From NCBI RefSeq assembly GCF_022458985.1, contig NC_061771.1, forward strand, positions 30,306,322-30,370,321: DNA of 64,000 nt, read 5' to 3'. Below, piece by piece: positions 13,001-34,900 of the stretch (position 1 is the stretch's first letter; each line of letters opens with the position of its first letter). The stretch is from Mugil cephalus (Eukaryota; Chordata; Actinopteri; Mugiliformes; Mugilidae). The translations under genes and the position numbers were made by a program. The notes beneath the pieces were generated by a model that did not search any database, had not been told where the DNA came from, and was given only the letters and a program-made list of their open reading frames with translations.

Positions 13001-13277
13001 ACATAGGAACCAACCTAAATGACAGGAACCATGCAGAAAACTTCCTGTCCAGGTGAGAACTCCAGGTCCAGGTCCAGGTCCAGGTCCAGGTGAGCCTTGA
13101 ATGGACAACTTCCACCACTGACCGCCAATTCTCCCCCTCCCCCCCTCCGGTTCTCACCTGCTCGGACACGGCCCGGAACAGACTGGACGCGTCCCGGGCC
13201 ACCATCTTCCGGTAGAGGCCCAGACTGGACAGATATTCGTCCATGTTGACGAAGTACTTCTTCAGGCCTTTGTGCAT
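1087..13277 (-). CDS. alg13: ALG13-family OTU/Tudor protein (OTU nucleophile replaced by Ser)
   Basis: 25 coding exons: 13158-13277, 11386-11469, 11258-11308, 11144-11190, 10830-10902, 10637-10718, 10093-10258, 9934-9976, 9611-9728, 9437-9501, 8387-8487, 8219-8304, 7886-8144, 7187-7294, 4652-4802, 4416-4587, 2887-2919, 2760-2815, 2607-2675, 2382-2508, 2195-2314, 2060-2100, 1728-1845, 1548-1643, 1087-1463. They sum to 2,763 nt (920 residues) with consistent phases. The start MHKGLKKY resembles an internal start of human ALG13 after its glycosyltransferase part. Exons 1-7 encode an OTU fold ([32 protein letters not shown]). Exons 9-11 encode a Tudor-like segment ([20 protein letters not shown]). 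The remainder is rich in Pro, Tyr and Ser, including [13 protein letters not shown] and LQYYFNLG, as in ALG13. OTU proteins normally cleave ubiquitin chains, but the nucleophile position (residue 32) is Ser, so a pseudoenzyme is inferred. OTUD4 is the nearest alternative family but fits less well. I found no glycosyltransferase exons upstream. Confidence 0.85.
2107..2137. repeat. Microsatellite (CA)n followed by poly(A)
   Basis: An acacacac run passes into about 18 A residues, in the intron between exons 21 and 22 of the alg13-like gene, close to the exon 22 acceptor. Confidence 0.7.
2930..3335. repeat. Dispersed repeat fragment, left of the 26-bp minisatellite
   Basis: The stretch aggattttattgtgaaaca (2939 on) matches cttttattgtggaacatcc at about 4373, and pieces such as the slippery poly(T) and TTCCAGTTCAAAGG follow. 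With the similar segment at 4120-4400 it brackets the minisatellite, as if one interspersed repeat had been split or duplicated. The family is not identified. Confidence 0.35.
3350..4105. repeat. Minisatellite, 25-26 bp units, in intron 16 of the alg13-like gene
   Basis: About 30 tandem units alternate between two related types: ccagaaccataaacaacc plus agaggaga, and ccaggaccagaactacc plus agaggaga. The array is purine-rich on the plus strand and so pyrimidine-rich in the transcript. Minus-strand open frames of up to 180 codons rich in LVSSGSSGP are a by-product of the repeat and not genes. Confidence 0.9.
4857..5652. mobile_element. Non-autonomous hAT-like element
   Basis: The left end gtgctgtcaaacaatt and the right end aatgttgacagcccc form an imperfect inverted pair that matches the GCTGTCAAA/TTTGACAGC termini of a common teleost hAT family. 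Just inside the ends are ATTAATTTCGATTAA-type motifs. The interior carries only short open frames with no transposase I can recognise. It lies in intron 14 of the alg13-like gene. Confidence 0.55.
5653..7110. other. AT-rich intron sequence with no recognised feature
   Basis: This part of intron 14 of the alg13-like gene is AT-rich. Short frames on both strands have no recognisable motifs. I see nothing I can name here. Confidence 0.5.
7430..7815. repeat. Degenerate minisatellite related to the 3.4-4.1 kb array
   Basis: Imperfect copies of ccagaacctgaactacc followed by agaggaga or agtaaa run through intron 13 of the alg13-like gene. The unit is recognisably the same as in the 3350-4105 array in another intron of the gene, but older and more diverged. 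Confidence 0.7.
9507..9580. repeat. Short tandem repeat, four 17-bp units
   Basis: Four copies of aggaaccagattggccc lie between exons 9 and 10 of the alg13-like gene. The last copy changes to ggtcc. Confidence 0.85.
10051..10090. repeat. (GT)n microsatellite beside an exon donor
   Basis: A GT run interrupted by one C ends a few bases from the donor of exon 7 of the alg13-like gene (exon low end 10093). Confidence 0.85.
11575..12880. repeat. Minisatellite, about 52-bp unit, in intron 1 of the alg13-like gene
   Basis: About 20 tandem units have the core caaaccacaggaaccgagct followed by caacgagaactgacctcaac. Spacing between successive gacctcaac copies is 52 bp in the regular part. Two longer variants contain aaccatcctcaaacacagg. 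Degenerate copies continue to about 13030. Minus-strand frames in it are artefacts of the array. Confidence 0.9.
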
Positions 13278-14520
13278 CCCGCCGCCGCTGACTGCTGATC
13301 CTCGGCCTCGGTAGACTCGGTAAACTGCGCCGCCTCGTGCCCAGGTGACATTAATCAGGTCTGATTAACCCAGAGGCCTCAACGGTAGTGAGGCGTTTAC
13401 TGACCCACACAGGCTCAGACATCCCAGGATTCAAATAAAAACACACAATGAGGAAAGATTTAAATTTTTTTAATTTCTTTTATGTTTAACTCGTATCTTA
13501 TCTTATCTGGTTAAAATGTGTAAAATGTACATTTTCCTTATTTTTATGAGGACAAGGCTTCATGATATCCCCAAGAACAGCTACTTTCACACAACAAAAT
13601 ATTTGTTTTTACCATTTTACTAAATTCTGAAGGTCTCTTTAAAAGAAGGTGACATCTGTGGGTCAAATATGACCCGCCAAGAATAGAGATGTATGGATCA
13701 TAGAAAATGTTTTAGGTCAAAAAATACCCCTCTTCATCTTTGAAAATAAGGTCAAGCAATATATTAATCCTGTAAGACATTCCACTAATATAAAATACTT
13801 CGGATTTATGTGCTCTTTTCAATGTATTTGTGTAGTGAAATATTGTATAATAAATAATAAATTAAATGATGATAATAACTTATGGAGGGAGCAATGATGA
13901 TAAGGCTGTAGAATTAGGTTCTGGTTCATTTTATTTATTTATTTTTTATTTGACACATTTAGAACAGAAAAACAAACAAAAACAGAACAATGATATAATG
14001 TGACTGTGACTGTAGACTGTATTGTATAAAATGAAATTCACAGTGAAGTAAGAAAAAAAAATCAGCCATGAAATAAACAAATTATTGTATATTGTATATA
14101 AATATAATGAGCACAGTAATAATGAGTAAACCTGATGGAATAGAGGAAAAGGGCATTCAGGTTTATTGTTTTCAAGCTCAGGTTAGTCCCCAGACATTTT
14201 ATTTTATTTTTCTCAGTTCTACATCTATACCTATACTTTCGTTTACATCATGTGCTGTGTGGAATTATTACTGTAATGGCTGCAGGTACAACGATAGGTT
14301 TTTCTGTGCATCGTACTATGTACGACTGTGCATGTGACAAATTAAGCTTTATCTTCTTATGTTATCTTAGTATCATTATCTTATTTCGAAACATAGACTT
14401 TCTGACATATTTTGATTCCAAACACATCTTTTTAAAATAGTTTACTCCACCTAACTCCCTCGTTGCTATGTACTTAAATCTGCTTTTATACTATTGCAGT
14501 CTGTGTTTTATTCTTATAAA

Positions 14521-14567
<47 letters not shown>

Positions 14568-14612
14568 ACATGTGGTTATTTTATGTAAGGTGACTTTGAG
14601 TGTTTCAAAGGA

Positions 14613-14645
<33 letters not shown>

Positions 14646-14896
14646 CTTAAACACAATATTTTAACTCTTTTTTATTTGTAACTGACTTTAACATAATTTT
14701 AATTCTTTATTCTATCATTTATTTCTAAATATTCCTCCTAATCCCTTTTCTTCTTATCATTATTATTATTACTTAATCAGTAATGTTGACTAATTGATTG
14801 GTGAATTAATTGGTTGGTTAATTGATGAGTCTCCACCAGGGGGCGGTGAATCTTCCCGTTCATCATCCTCATAGAAGAAGAAGAACCGGCTCACAG
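13278..14896. other. Divergent intergenic region between the alg13-like gene and aars2
   Basis: The two genes are head to head, 1.7 kb apart. The sequence next to the alg13-like ATG is GC-rich and may be its promoter or 5' UTR. From 13430 to 14830 it is very AT-rich, with an exact palindrome gggtcaaatatgaccc at about 13667, an (AT)n(GT)n microsatellite at about 14520-14562 and an (ATT)n run at about 14614-14646. I see no convincing exon here. Confidence 0.5.
14520..14562. repeat. (AT)n(GT)n microsatellite
   Basis: A compound dinucleotide run in the AT-rich intergenic region. Confidence 0.85.
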
Positions 14897-14908
14897 TGCG
14901 CATGCGCC
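14897..14908 (+). promoter_or_regulatory. NRF1-type site TGCGCATGCGCC upstream of aars2
   Basis: The sequence matches the NRF1 consensus core GCGCATGCGC exactly and lies 80 bp before the aars2 ATG. NRF1 drives many nuclear genes for mitochondrial proteins, so the site fits the predicted product. Binding is inferred from sequence only. No TATA box is evident. Confidence 0.6.
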
Positions 14909-14937
14909 CCGTGAGTACCAGGACTCTGAGGGTCAAC

Positions 14938-14982
14938 ATGGTTCTGGTTCCTCTGGTCCTGTTTGTCTCTACCAGACTCTGA
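14938..14982 (+). other. 14-codon upstream ORF in the aars2 leader
   Basis: ATG at 14938 reads [14 protein letters not shown] and stops with TGA at 14980-14982, five bases before the aars2 start codon. It matters only if transcription starts upstream of 14938. GTGAGT at 14911 and CTACCAG at 14969 could alternatively splice the uATG out as a leader intron. Confidence 0.4.
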
Positions 14983-14987
14983 TCCAG

Positions 14988-25790
<10,803 letters not shown>

Positions 25791-25834
25791 TGTCACGTCT
25801 TTAACGAACCAGAACATTTCTTTGTTTTAGAAGA

Positions 25835-25840
25835 AATAAA
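25835..25840 (+). promoter_or_regulatory. Poly(A) signal of aars2
   Basis: AATAAA lies 45 bp after the stop codon, followed by overlapping AATAAA copies in an A-rich run. Confidence 0.6.
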
Positions 25841-25882
25841 AAAATAAATAAATAAAAAAAACACAACAAACTCAGTCACATC

Positions 25883-25888
25883 TTTATT
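25883..25888 (-). promoter_or_regulatory. Poly(A) signal of calpain A
   Basis: TTTATT on the plus strand reads AATAAA on the calpain strand, about 104 bp after the calpain A stop. The 3' ends of this mRNA and of aars2 would nearly meet or overlap. Confidence 0.55.
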
Positions 25889-25991
25889 GTCTCGTTACGG
25901 TTAAAACAGAACCAGTACACGATCAGAACTATCGGAGCAAGAAAAAAACAAGAGCAGAGCTGATCCAGAACTGAGACCAGGACCAGGTTCT

Positions 25992-28900
25992 TCAGAGCAG
26001 GGACACGTTGAGCCACTGCAGGAGAATCAGACAAATTTATTTTATCATTTTATAAATAAAAGGCTCGTGCACAAAGACTTGGATTTCATGGCGTACGCTC
26101 GAATCCAATCACACACGGAGTAACCTGACCTTTCCCTGTCCACGCCGCCGTTTAAATATGCGAATCATATTTAAATGTCCCTCCATCAGAAAATTAAAAC
26201 AAAAGAATGAGTATGAGGGGAATATGAGGGGAGATATTTTTGATACCATTTATCCTAACGAGGAAATTATGAACGATCTGTCAGTAATTAAACGCCGATG
26301 ATTGATTTAATGATTTCATCCGTCTAAATGGGTGAATAGTTCAGCAATGGTTTGACATAAATCATTTGAATTTAAACTTAAAACACGTCAAAGAGGACAT
26401 CGAAAGTTTATGACTTCCACAGTCATTTCACTTTTGACACTTCTAAACTTCACTAAACCTTACTGACACGTTGCTATGACGACCAGCTGGTACCTACCTC
26501 CATCAGATTGAGCTCCACGGTCCCAGAGTCGTCTTTGTCCAGAGCGTTGAACGTGTCTGAGGACAGAAGACAGAACGGGTGAGGGAGGAAGTGTGTCTGG
26601 TCCTCCTGCCAGAGGACAAAGGGGACAGGCGGGAAGCGGAGGACGGAGAGGACTCACTGAACATTGTCTCCAGACGAACCAAACAGCTGACGAAGCTGTC
26701 GAAGTCTATGGTGAGGTCTGGGTCACTGTAGCGAGCCACCAGGATCTGATGGAGAGGGCTGTTCAGGCTGAAGCCTGAGACACACAACGAAGACAGGTCA
26801 GGGGACACACAAACGAAGACAGGTCAGGGGACACAAGGGGCAGAGGACATTTACCAGCTTCTTCCACTGCTGTCCTCATCTCTGTGGAGCTCATTGTCCC
26901 CGACTTGTCCACGTCCTTCTCACGATAAATGTTCTGTCAACAACAAGTCGTACAAACATTTTCCACGTTGTGTCGTCATGGTTACAAAGTGTCTTAGAGA
27001 TTAAAACATCCTGTTGAGTTAATTGACAGATCAACACTCGCCTAATAATTATTACTATTATTATTGCGACGTTATTATAACATTGGACCTGAAGGTTCCT
27101 GGAACAGACTCCGTATCACAAACACCTGTACATGTGACGCATCACTCACCAGGAAGTTCTCAATTTTGGTCCAAAGTATTTTAAACTCCACCAGACCCAG
27201 TTTACCGCTGCCGTCTTTCTGTCGCCGAGGTTTAGGAACATCTGGTGTTTAGATACGGAAAGAATCCAGACTGTCACAATAAGAGTCCTATTATTACCAC
27301 TGACAGAGTGTTTTATATTGAAAGGATACGTCCAGCAGGTTGACCATGTTGCGGCAGGTGGCGATGCTGAAGCCGTCAGTCTTGATGTCAGAACCTGTTA
27401 CAGAGACACAGAGGACACAGAGGAGACAGTTACAGAGACACTGTCTCAGTGTCAGATTAAAACTTGAACAGCAATTTGGGTTCTTACGTTTTGTCACGAC
27501 TTTGTTCAGGATCTTCTGAAGCTCAAAGACGCTGATCTCACAGTCCTGTAGGGAAATGTCAATCATTCTGAGACATGTCGATCATTCTGAGACCACGCCC
27601 TCAGACCCATGTCAATCATTCTGAGACCACGCCCCCAGATACATGTCAATCATTCTAAGACCACGCCCTCAGATACATGTCAATCATTCAAAGACCACGC
27701 CCTCAGACCCATGTCAATCATTCTAAGACCACGCCCCCAGATACATGTCAATCATTCTGAGACCACGCCCCCAGATACAGATCATTCTGAGACCACGCCC
27801 TCAGATACATGTCAATCATTCTGAGACCACGCCCTCAGATACATGTCAATCACACTGAATCGACCACACCCCAATCAGACCACGCCCCCTGACTGATGGG
27901 CTCACCCCTCCTGCCAGCTGTCCAAACAGTTGTCTGAAACGATCGTCCACGTCGTCCTCGTCGATGTTGATCTGCAGGAAGGTTCATTTAAACCAGGTGT
28001 TCACAGGTGTTATTTAACTGAGACTGTTGCTCACATCTGTTTAAGAAGTTATTTTAGTTCCTCACCGGCTCGACTCGGGACTCGATGGGGTCGTCCAGCA
28101 CTCTGCAGGAGGAAAAGAAAATTCAACTTGCTGTTTTTAAACAGTATTAAACTCTTCAGGAACCAGCGGAGTTAATAACTGGTCACCGGTTACACTGCAG
28201 AGACTGAGGAGGCGACACGCATCGGCTGTGTTTCCATGGAGATCATTTAATCTTTTCACCTTTGAGGAACTTTAGAAGAACCTTATAGGAAACTTTGAGG
28301 AACTTTAGAGGAACCTCAGAGGAGGAACTTTAGAGGAACATTACAATAACTTTACAGGTATCTTAGAGAAAACTTAAAAGAACCTTAGAGAAACCTTAGA
28401 GGAACTTTAGAGAAACCTTGAAGGAACCTTAGAGGATATTTAGAGAAAGCTTTAGAGTAACCTTAGAGGAACTTCAGAGGAACGTTAGAGGAGCTTTAGA
28501 TAAACTTTAAAGGAACCTTCGGGAAACCTGAGAGAAACCTTGCTCAGCACAAAATGAATTTATTCCAGCCCTCATTCACAACAGACCTTTACATCTGATT
28601 GGTCACTGGTCTCCACGGAAACACAGTCGCAACAACCTCCACCTCAGCAGCTGCAGTTCGTCCGATGACCACCGGGCGTCTCAGGGCGAACGTACTGGAA
28701 TTCGGCCTGTTTCTCTGAGAACACTCGGACACAGAAGTCTCCGTCCATCTGCGGCTCGAAGGTGGACGGGATGATGAGATACTCTCCGGGCGGCAGACAG
28801 AAGCGGCTGCAGACCTCTCTCAGGTTGATGAAGGTTTCAGAGCGAGCGGCGGAGGCGTGGCGAAGGAAGAAGTTCCTGTCGAGGTGAACGTTCCTCCGTC

Positions 28901-31900
28901 CAGAGTACTGCAAGAGACGCAAGGTTAGCTTCATATCAGACACTGGACGCAGAGAGAACTCACTGCGGTTGAACGTCCTAGCGTCTGTAGACAGGCTGGA
29001 GACGGACTGTCCGCCATGATGGACTTCATACCTCATCAGGAACCTGGAACACAGAAACAACATCCATTGACTTTGGTGGAGATTCAACATCATGTCTCAG
29101 ACAGAGTTTTATTTATGTCCACAACTGACTATCAACATTGATTAGAGGGATTTTAGAGGAACCTTAGAGGAACTTTAGAGGAACCTTAGAGGAGCTTTAG
29201 AGGAACCTCAGTGGAACCTTAGAGGAACTTTAGAGGAACATTAGAGGTGCTTTAGAGGAACATTAGAGGAGCTTTAGAGCAACCTCAGTGGAACCTTAGA
29301 GGAGCTTTAGAGGAACATTAGAGGTGCTTTAGAGGAACCTCTGTGGAACCTTAGAGGAGCTTTAGAGGAACCTCAGTGAAACCTTAGAGGAGTTTTACAG
29401 GACCCTTAGAGGAACCTTAGAGGAGCTTTAGAGCAGCCTCATTGGAACCGTAGACAAACCTTTGATGATGTTTAGAGAAACCTTCGAGAACATTTAGAGA
29501 AACCTTAGGGGGACTTTAGAGGAGCTTAAGAGACACCTTCGAGGAACCGTGGACAAGCTTTAGAGGAACCTTACATATCTCTTACATCTGAGATTACCGT
29601 CCCACGTGTCCTCACCTCGTAGATGGCGAAGCCGATCGTGTGCATGTCCTGTCCCATCTTCCTCATGCGTCTGCGGTTCTTCTGGATCAGACCAACCACG
29701 AAGCTGCAGCCGACCTCGTTGTCGTCCGGGTCGTCATCCTCCTCATCCAGCCTGATCACAAACTGAGGGTTTGTCCAGAACGTGTCTGTGGACCAGAGGG
29801 ATTTTAGCTTGTTCCCATGGAAACGGATGCTCCCAGGTCACCGGTTATCAAGGAAGACTCACCAGGGTAGTTCCTGCAGCCTCCGGCCGTGGATCCTCTC
29901 CTCCAGTTGCCCTCAAACTTGGACAGAGCCCATTTAGAGACGCCGTCATCGCTCAGAGCGTCAGGAGTCAGGTTACAGATCTCCACCCGGGAGTAATGGC
30001 GCAGGAAGTCAGTGAACGACATCCTGGAAGACAGCACGGAGGGTTCCCGTCACCAGGTGACCCGATTCAGGTGAAATGGAGGTGAAGATGCAGGTTAAAG
30101 TTTTACCAGAACTCTCCGTCCTCTGAGCGGTGGCTGAGACGTTCTCTGTCCTCGTCGCTGATGTAACGCCACTGCATCGAGCTGGAGGAGGAAAAAATAG
30201 AGGAAAAAATAGACGAAAATAAGCCGACGTTTGAAGTTTTATATCGTGTTTATTCTGGAGATCAAAGTCTCAGGCTTCCATGTCTATCAATCATCTGTGG
30301 AGGCTGCACAGATTCAGAGGATCAACAGTCTCCACCCAGCAGGGAGGGGCCTGCTAATAAATCCAGCTGACAGGTGTTAACAGGCCTGTTCAGACCTTGG
30401 GAAATACGATCACTTAAAATAGGTAAAGGGTGTGAACAACCCCCATAAGTCAAAATGAAAGCCGATCTCGGACCACATTTGGAGGTGGCCTGGCTTGTAT
30501 TTCACTGGTAGTGTAAATGCAATGCGTGGGTCGTCATTAGAGACCACCTGGACCCATACGCATTAGTGGAGTTTAACTCATTCATTTAGAAAAATAGAGA
30601 AAAAAAACATAGAGCCGCTGTTATAAATCATTACAGACGTCAGCTGTTAAAATATTCTATTGAACCCCAGTTTTATTTGCATACATTACATTCTCACTCT
30701 TAAACTTGAAACCTGGCAGTTCTCCAGAAGAACCGGTTTGACGGGTTTGAAAAATGGAGCCCTGGGTGTTCGCTGCCAGAGACATAAAACATAATCATAT
30801 AGACTGTGTAGGGTTTTTGTTATTACTTGTCGCTCCAATCGCCGGTCCACTCCACCTGACCCCAGGGGTTCCTGATCCGGATCAGCTTCTCCCGGTCTCC
30901 CTGGTAGTCCACCTGCAGTCAACCACATGCAGAGGTTGTGCAGAGGTCATTATGGACGGAGGGTTTAATTATTCACTCAGACAGAGGGGGCGGGGCTAGA
31001 GGCCCACCCGTCCTCACCTCAGCTGCACCTGTCACAGAGTAGGCGTGTCCTTTGACGAGTTTCTGAGAGGTGACGGCCTCCGAGTCGGCCGAGCTGGTGA
31101 TCTGAAACCAGATGGGAAACATTCATTGAAGATGGACGCCGTGAACCCCAGAGACAACCAATAGAACGTGGCGGACGCGGTCTTACGTCGATGGAGCAGC
31201 CCATCAGAGAACCTCGACCCAGAGCCTTCTGGATGATGTGGAACAGGCTAGGACTGGGTTTATCCAGGTCATGGACCTCAGCGATTCCTCCGGTAAAATC
31301 CTCAAAGCCTTCGGTGGTCGATCCTCCAGACAGAGCCTCATAGCAACCGTTCAACCTGCAGAGACATCGGAAACACGTGAGGACTCAACACACCGGACAC
31401 CTCTATACTCGATGTAGGAACATTTGTTATCTCTCCTTTCCGTTTGTTTCCGTTGCAGTTTCTTGCAACATAAAAGCAATATTTCCAAAATTTCAATAAA
31501 GAACAATTGGCCCTTGTACGTGTTTCCATTGAAAAGTGTTTTGCAAATGACCTGTGACTCTCATAAAGTCTCGTCTCGCAATATCCCACAGTTCTCTTAA
31601 ATTCTCGTCACGCCAGAGGGACTTGACTTTGAGGAACATGGACTAACTTTAGATATTTGAGTTTGTGTAAGTGTTTCTATTATTGTGATATTTAGGTTTT
31701 GTTCATTTCTAGGGGGAATGGGATGTCGTTTCACCATTAAGTTTATGACAAAGAAATGTTTTCCTGACGGAGTGAACCTTCAGCCAGGTCTTACTTGGCG
31801 TAGGCCTTCTCCAGGAGGGCGCTCCAGAACTCCCTCCCCTCGGCCGAGTGGACGAAAATCAGCTCTCCGTCTTTGACCGGCAGCCGGTCGTCGATCACCA

Positions 31901-34900
31901 CGTCCACCCACTCACCGAACTGCCAGAACTACAGAGGAGACAGATAGAGGACGAGGATGTTACAGGAAGTACTGGTTTACTGGTGTTACTGGTGCTACTG
32001 GTTTGTACCTGAAAGTGAAAGATGCCAGCGTACTCTCCATCCCTGAAACTTTGTCCATGAGGGACAACTCGAGCTAGAACTTCCTCGTTGAGGGTGAGGG
32101 AGGCGATGGCAGCGAGCAGCCAGCAGTCACCTGGATGAGAGAGGGACAGGAGGCGGGGCTTAAGATTAGAACATGGAGGGACATCTGAAGGACGAAGATC
32201 TACATTTGTAGAGAGTGATGCTCCACTCTCTGTTCTGATCATACTGTATAAATACTGACGTCGAACCAGCTCCTCAGAAGTGAAGCTAAAACATGTTGCC
32301 GTTGTAAAGCATAAACAGGATCAATTACGTCAAGTTTTTTGAGAATGCAAAAAATCCTGGAAGGCGGTGCATGATCTGACTGTAAAGGCTGTGGAAGCTC
32401 CACTGGACAATACACTGATACAGAACCTCTCTGGAAATGCATCCACCTCAGCTGGAAACAGCAAAGACCCCCCATCATTTATTTAGCTTAAATAAATCTG
32501 AAATGAAACCTTGAGACTGGAGCAACGTGCATACACCTTTAAAAAAAATAAGGGGGACGTCTTTTGGAGGACGTGGGAACGCTTATGAACCTATGACACC
32601 ATCACGGTTTAGCACGTCTGGATATACAAATAATGAGCTTTGTAGCTTAAAAAAAAATAAAGATAATTGGAAAAAGAAAGTGAACCCAAAGCAAATAGAG
32701 CTCCCCCTGGTGGCTGGATGCAGTATAGGTCATGTGTCAACTCTGTAAAGTGGTCCAGTGTGGCTAAGACTAAAAATAAATACAGTGTATAATCCATTTC
32801 CTTGTAACTGGTGGAGGTCGAGCAGAGTCTATTATTAATTAAAGATAAACGCAAGTGAGTCTGGAGGAAGTGTAGGCGGGGCATACATATTATATTATTC
32901 TCAATGTTTGCACATTTCTTGTTTATATTTTTGGTTTAGCTGCTGCACCGTAGGCCTTTGAGGAAGATCATTTCCATCCTGCGTTGTGCTGCACATGTCA
33001 GAACTGACAATAAAGTCGACTTGACTTGACTTGTTTTCACCCATAAGGGGGCGTGGCCTGTTCACTGGCGTGGGATTACTGTCTTCCACGAGAGGAAGTG
33101 GAGACGTGTCATTTATATTTATATACAGCCCATGGTTCTGATTGGTTGAAGCCTCCCTGTTCGTAGCCATAGAAACTACTTCCTGAACACGAGAGAGTTG
33201 GCTGCCGCCTTTTAACAGGTTTACAGTTTCTGTTGACGACAGTTGCTGCTGCACAAACAAACTCATCTCCCTCTTCCTCTCTGCTATGGAAATCCTCGCC
33301 TGCCCACAATAACGAACACACATGGCCACACCCAGTGGAATTTTCCAGCTCAGGTGTTGTCAGGGTTCAGGTTCAGAGACAAACAGCTGAAGAGCTGAAT
33401 CCTCTGACTGAATGGAATCAAATGTTCTCAGGTGTGTTTGTCTCCTGTTTTCTTCCTTGTGGTTGTTTGGATGGATCCACCTCAGTGATGGTTCAGTTAT
33501 CAGGATCGGACTGATGCTTCTGTGATTCATAACACATTCGTTTTCAGTTCCAACAGTGCTGCTCGTCGCACTAGCAGAGCCAAACGAGCTACCGACAGAG
33601 CTAACAGAGCTAATAGCTAACAGAGAAAGATTTCAAGTGGATCTAACTAGGACAGTGATTTTCAACTGGTGGGTCGTGGCCCAAAATGGGGTCGCAGGAC
33701 AGTTTTCAGTGGGTCACGGGCCTTTACCTGAGCAACATACATAAATAAATATGTACACTACAGACCAAAAGTTTGGGAGCAGTGTACATTCATGTTGCCA
33801 GACCACTGCTGAATAAATATCAGCAAAAGAAAAAGAAGAAGGGTTTAGTTTTAGGGTTGAGAAGATTTGCAAGAGTGAGAGAACAACAAAAAAAACAAAT
33901 GAGTTTGGATGATACATTTAAGCTCTTTGGCTGCAGAGTCTGCGCACAAATATCCCTCGAGGAACGAGTGCTTCGTATGTGACATGCTGTTAAAGCCTAA
34001 GCAAAAAAACCTGAAATCTGATAATTATGCTAAAGCTGCCTTCTGATACGTTCCTCTTTATGTAAAATTCACGTTTATCGTGTTTTATACAAAATGGCTC
34101 TCGCTTCCAAAGGTTTTGCCTGTGATCATGATATGAGATATGGATTTTAAGATTAAAGGAGGACAAAAACCTTGGTGTGTTTTGTGCAGCGAGGTGTTTG
34201 CACGTGAAAGCATGAAGCCGTCAGAACTGAAAAACGACTCAACTTACTGAAGTGAAGAGTTTAGGTTGATTAAACATGATTAAAATGCAGCTAACTGAGC
34301 GTAAAAGATGAATAGTTTCCTCTCTAGCATCGTTCTGGTTCATCATTACATTTGTTTTTGTTTGTGTTTTCACACTGTGATATTCTACTCTTCAGGTTCA
34401 AACCCAATGTCCTTTTCATTCACTAAGTTTGATTAAATATTCTTTGATTTGGTCGCGGCTCATCATTAAGGGGCAGCGTTGGGTCTTGAAGGGGGACCAG
34501 ATGAGAACCACTGACCTTCAGGTTTTCACTGAAGCCTAGAGGACGGTTTTGTGGTCGATGACTTATTTTGTGGAGCCGAGAACATATTTGTTCAGTGCGG
34601 TGAAGCAGAAACCTGAAGCCTGATTGAAGCTCTTTGCTAACGCCTTAACAGGCATGAACATACAAACAACATTCCCAGCTTGAAGGACTGATCAGTCTGT
34701 CAGGTAGAAGCAGGTAAACTGTGACTCATCTCTAACTCATTAACCGGCTCCTTTATTCTCCCAGTGACTAATAAAAGTATTTCAAGTGGCTGAGCGCGGC
34801 TCAGAACCGGTTCTTCCAGTCCGACTCTGAGTTCAGGTTATTCTGAGGAAGCTCGAGTCGAACACTTTCTCACCCAGAGCTCCCTGACAGATGTCGGTCC

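Noticed and set aside
13667-13682. Perfect palindrome gggtcaaatatgaccc as an operator
   Set aside because: Similar gggtca/tgaccc palindromes occur in teleost DNA-element ends. The surroundings are AT-rich with no promoter context, so no regulatory role can be claimed.
28644-28695. C-terminal extension of calpain A exon 12 ending in RTNCSC
   Set aside because: It is read-through past the GTACGT donor at 28695. The following exons restore the normal family sequence and frame.
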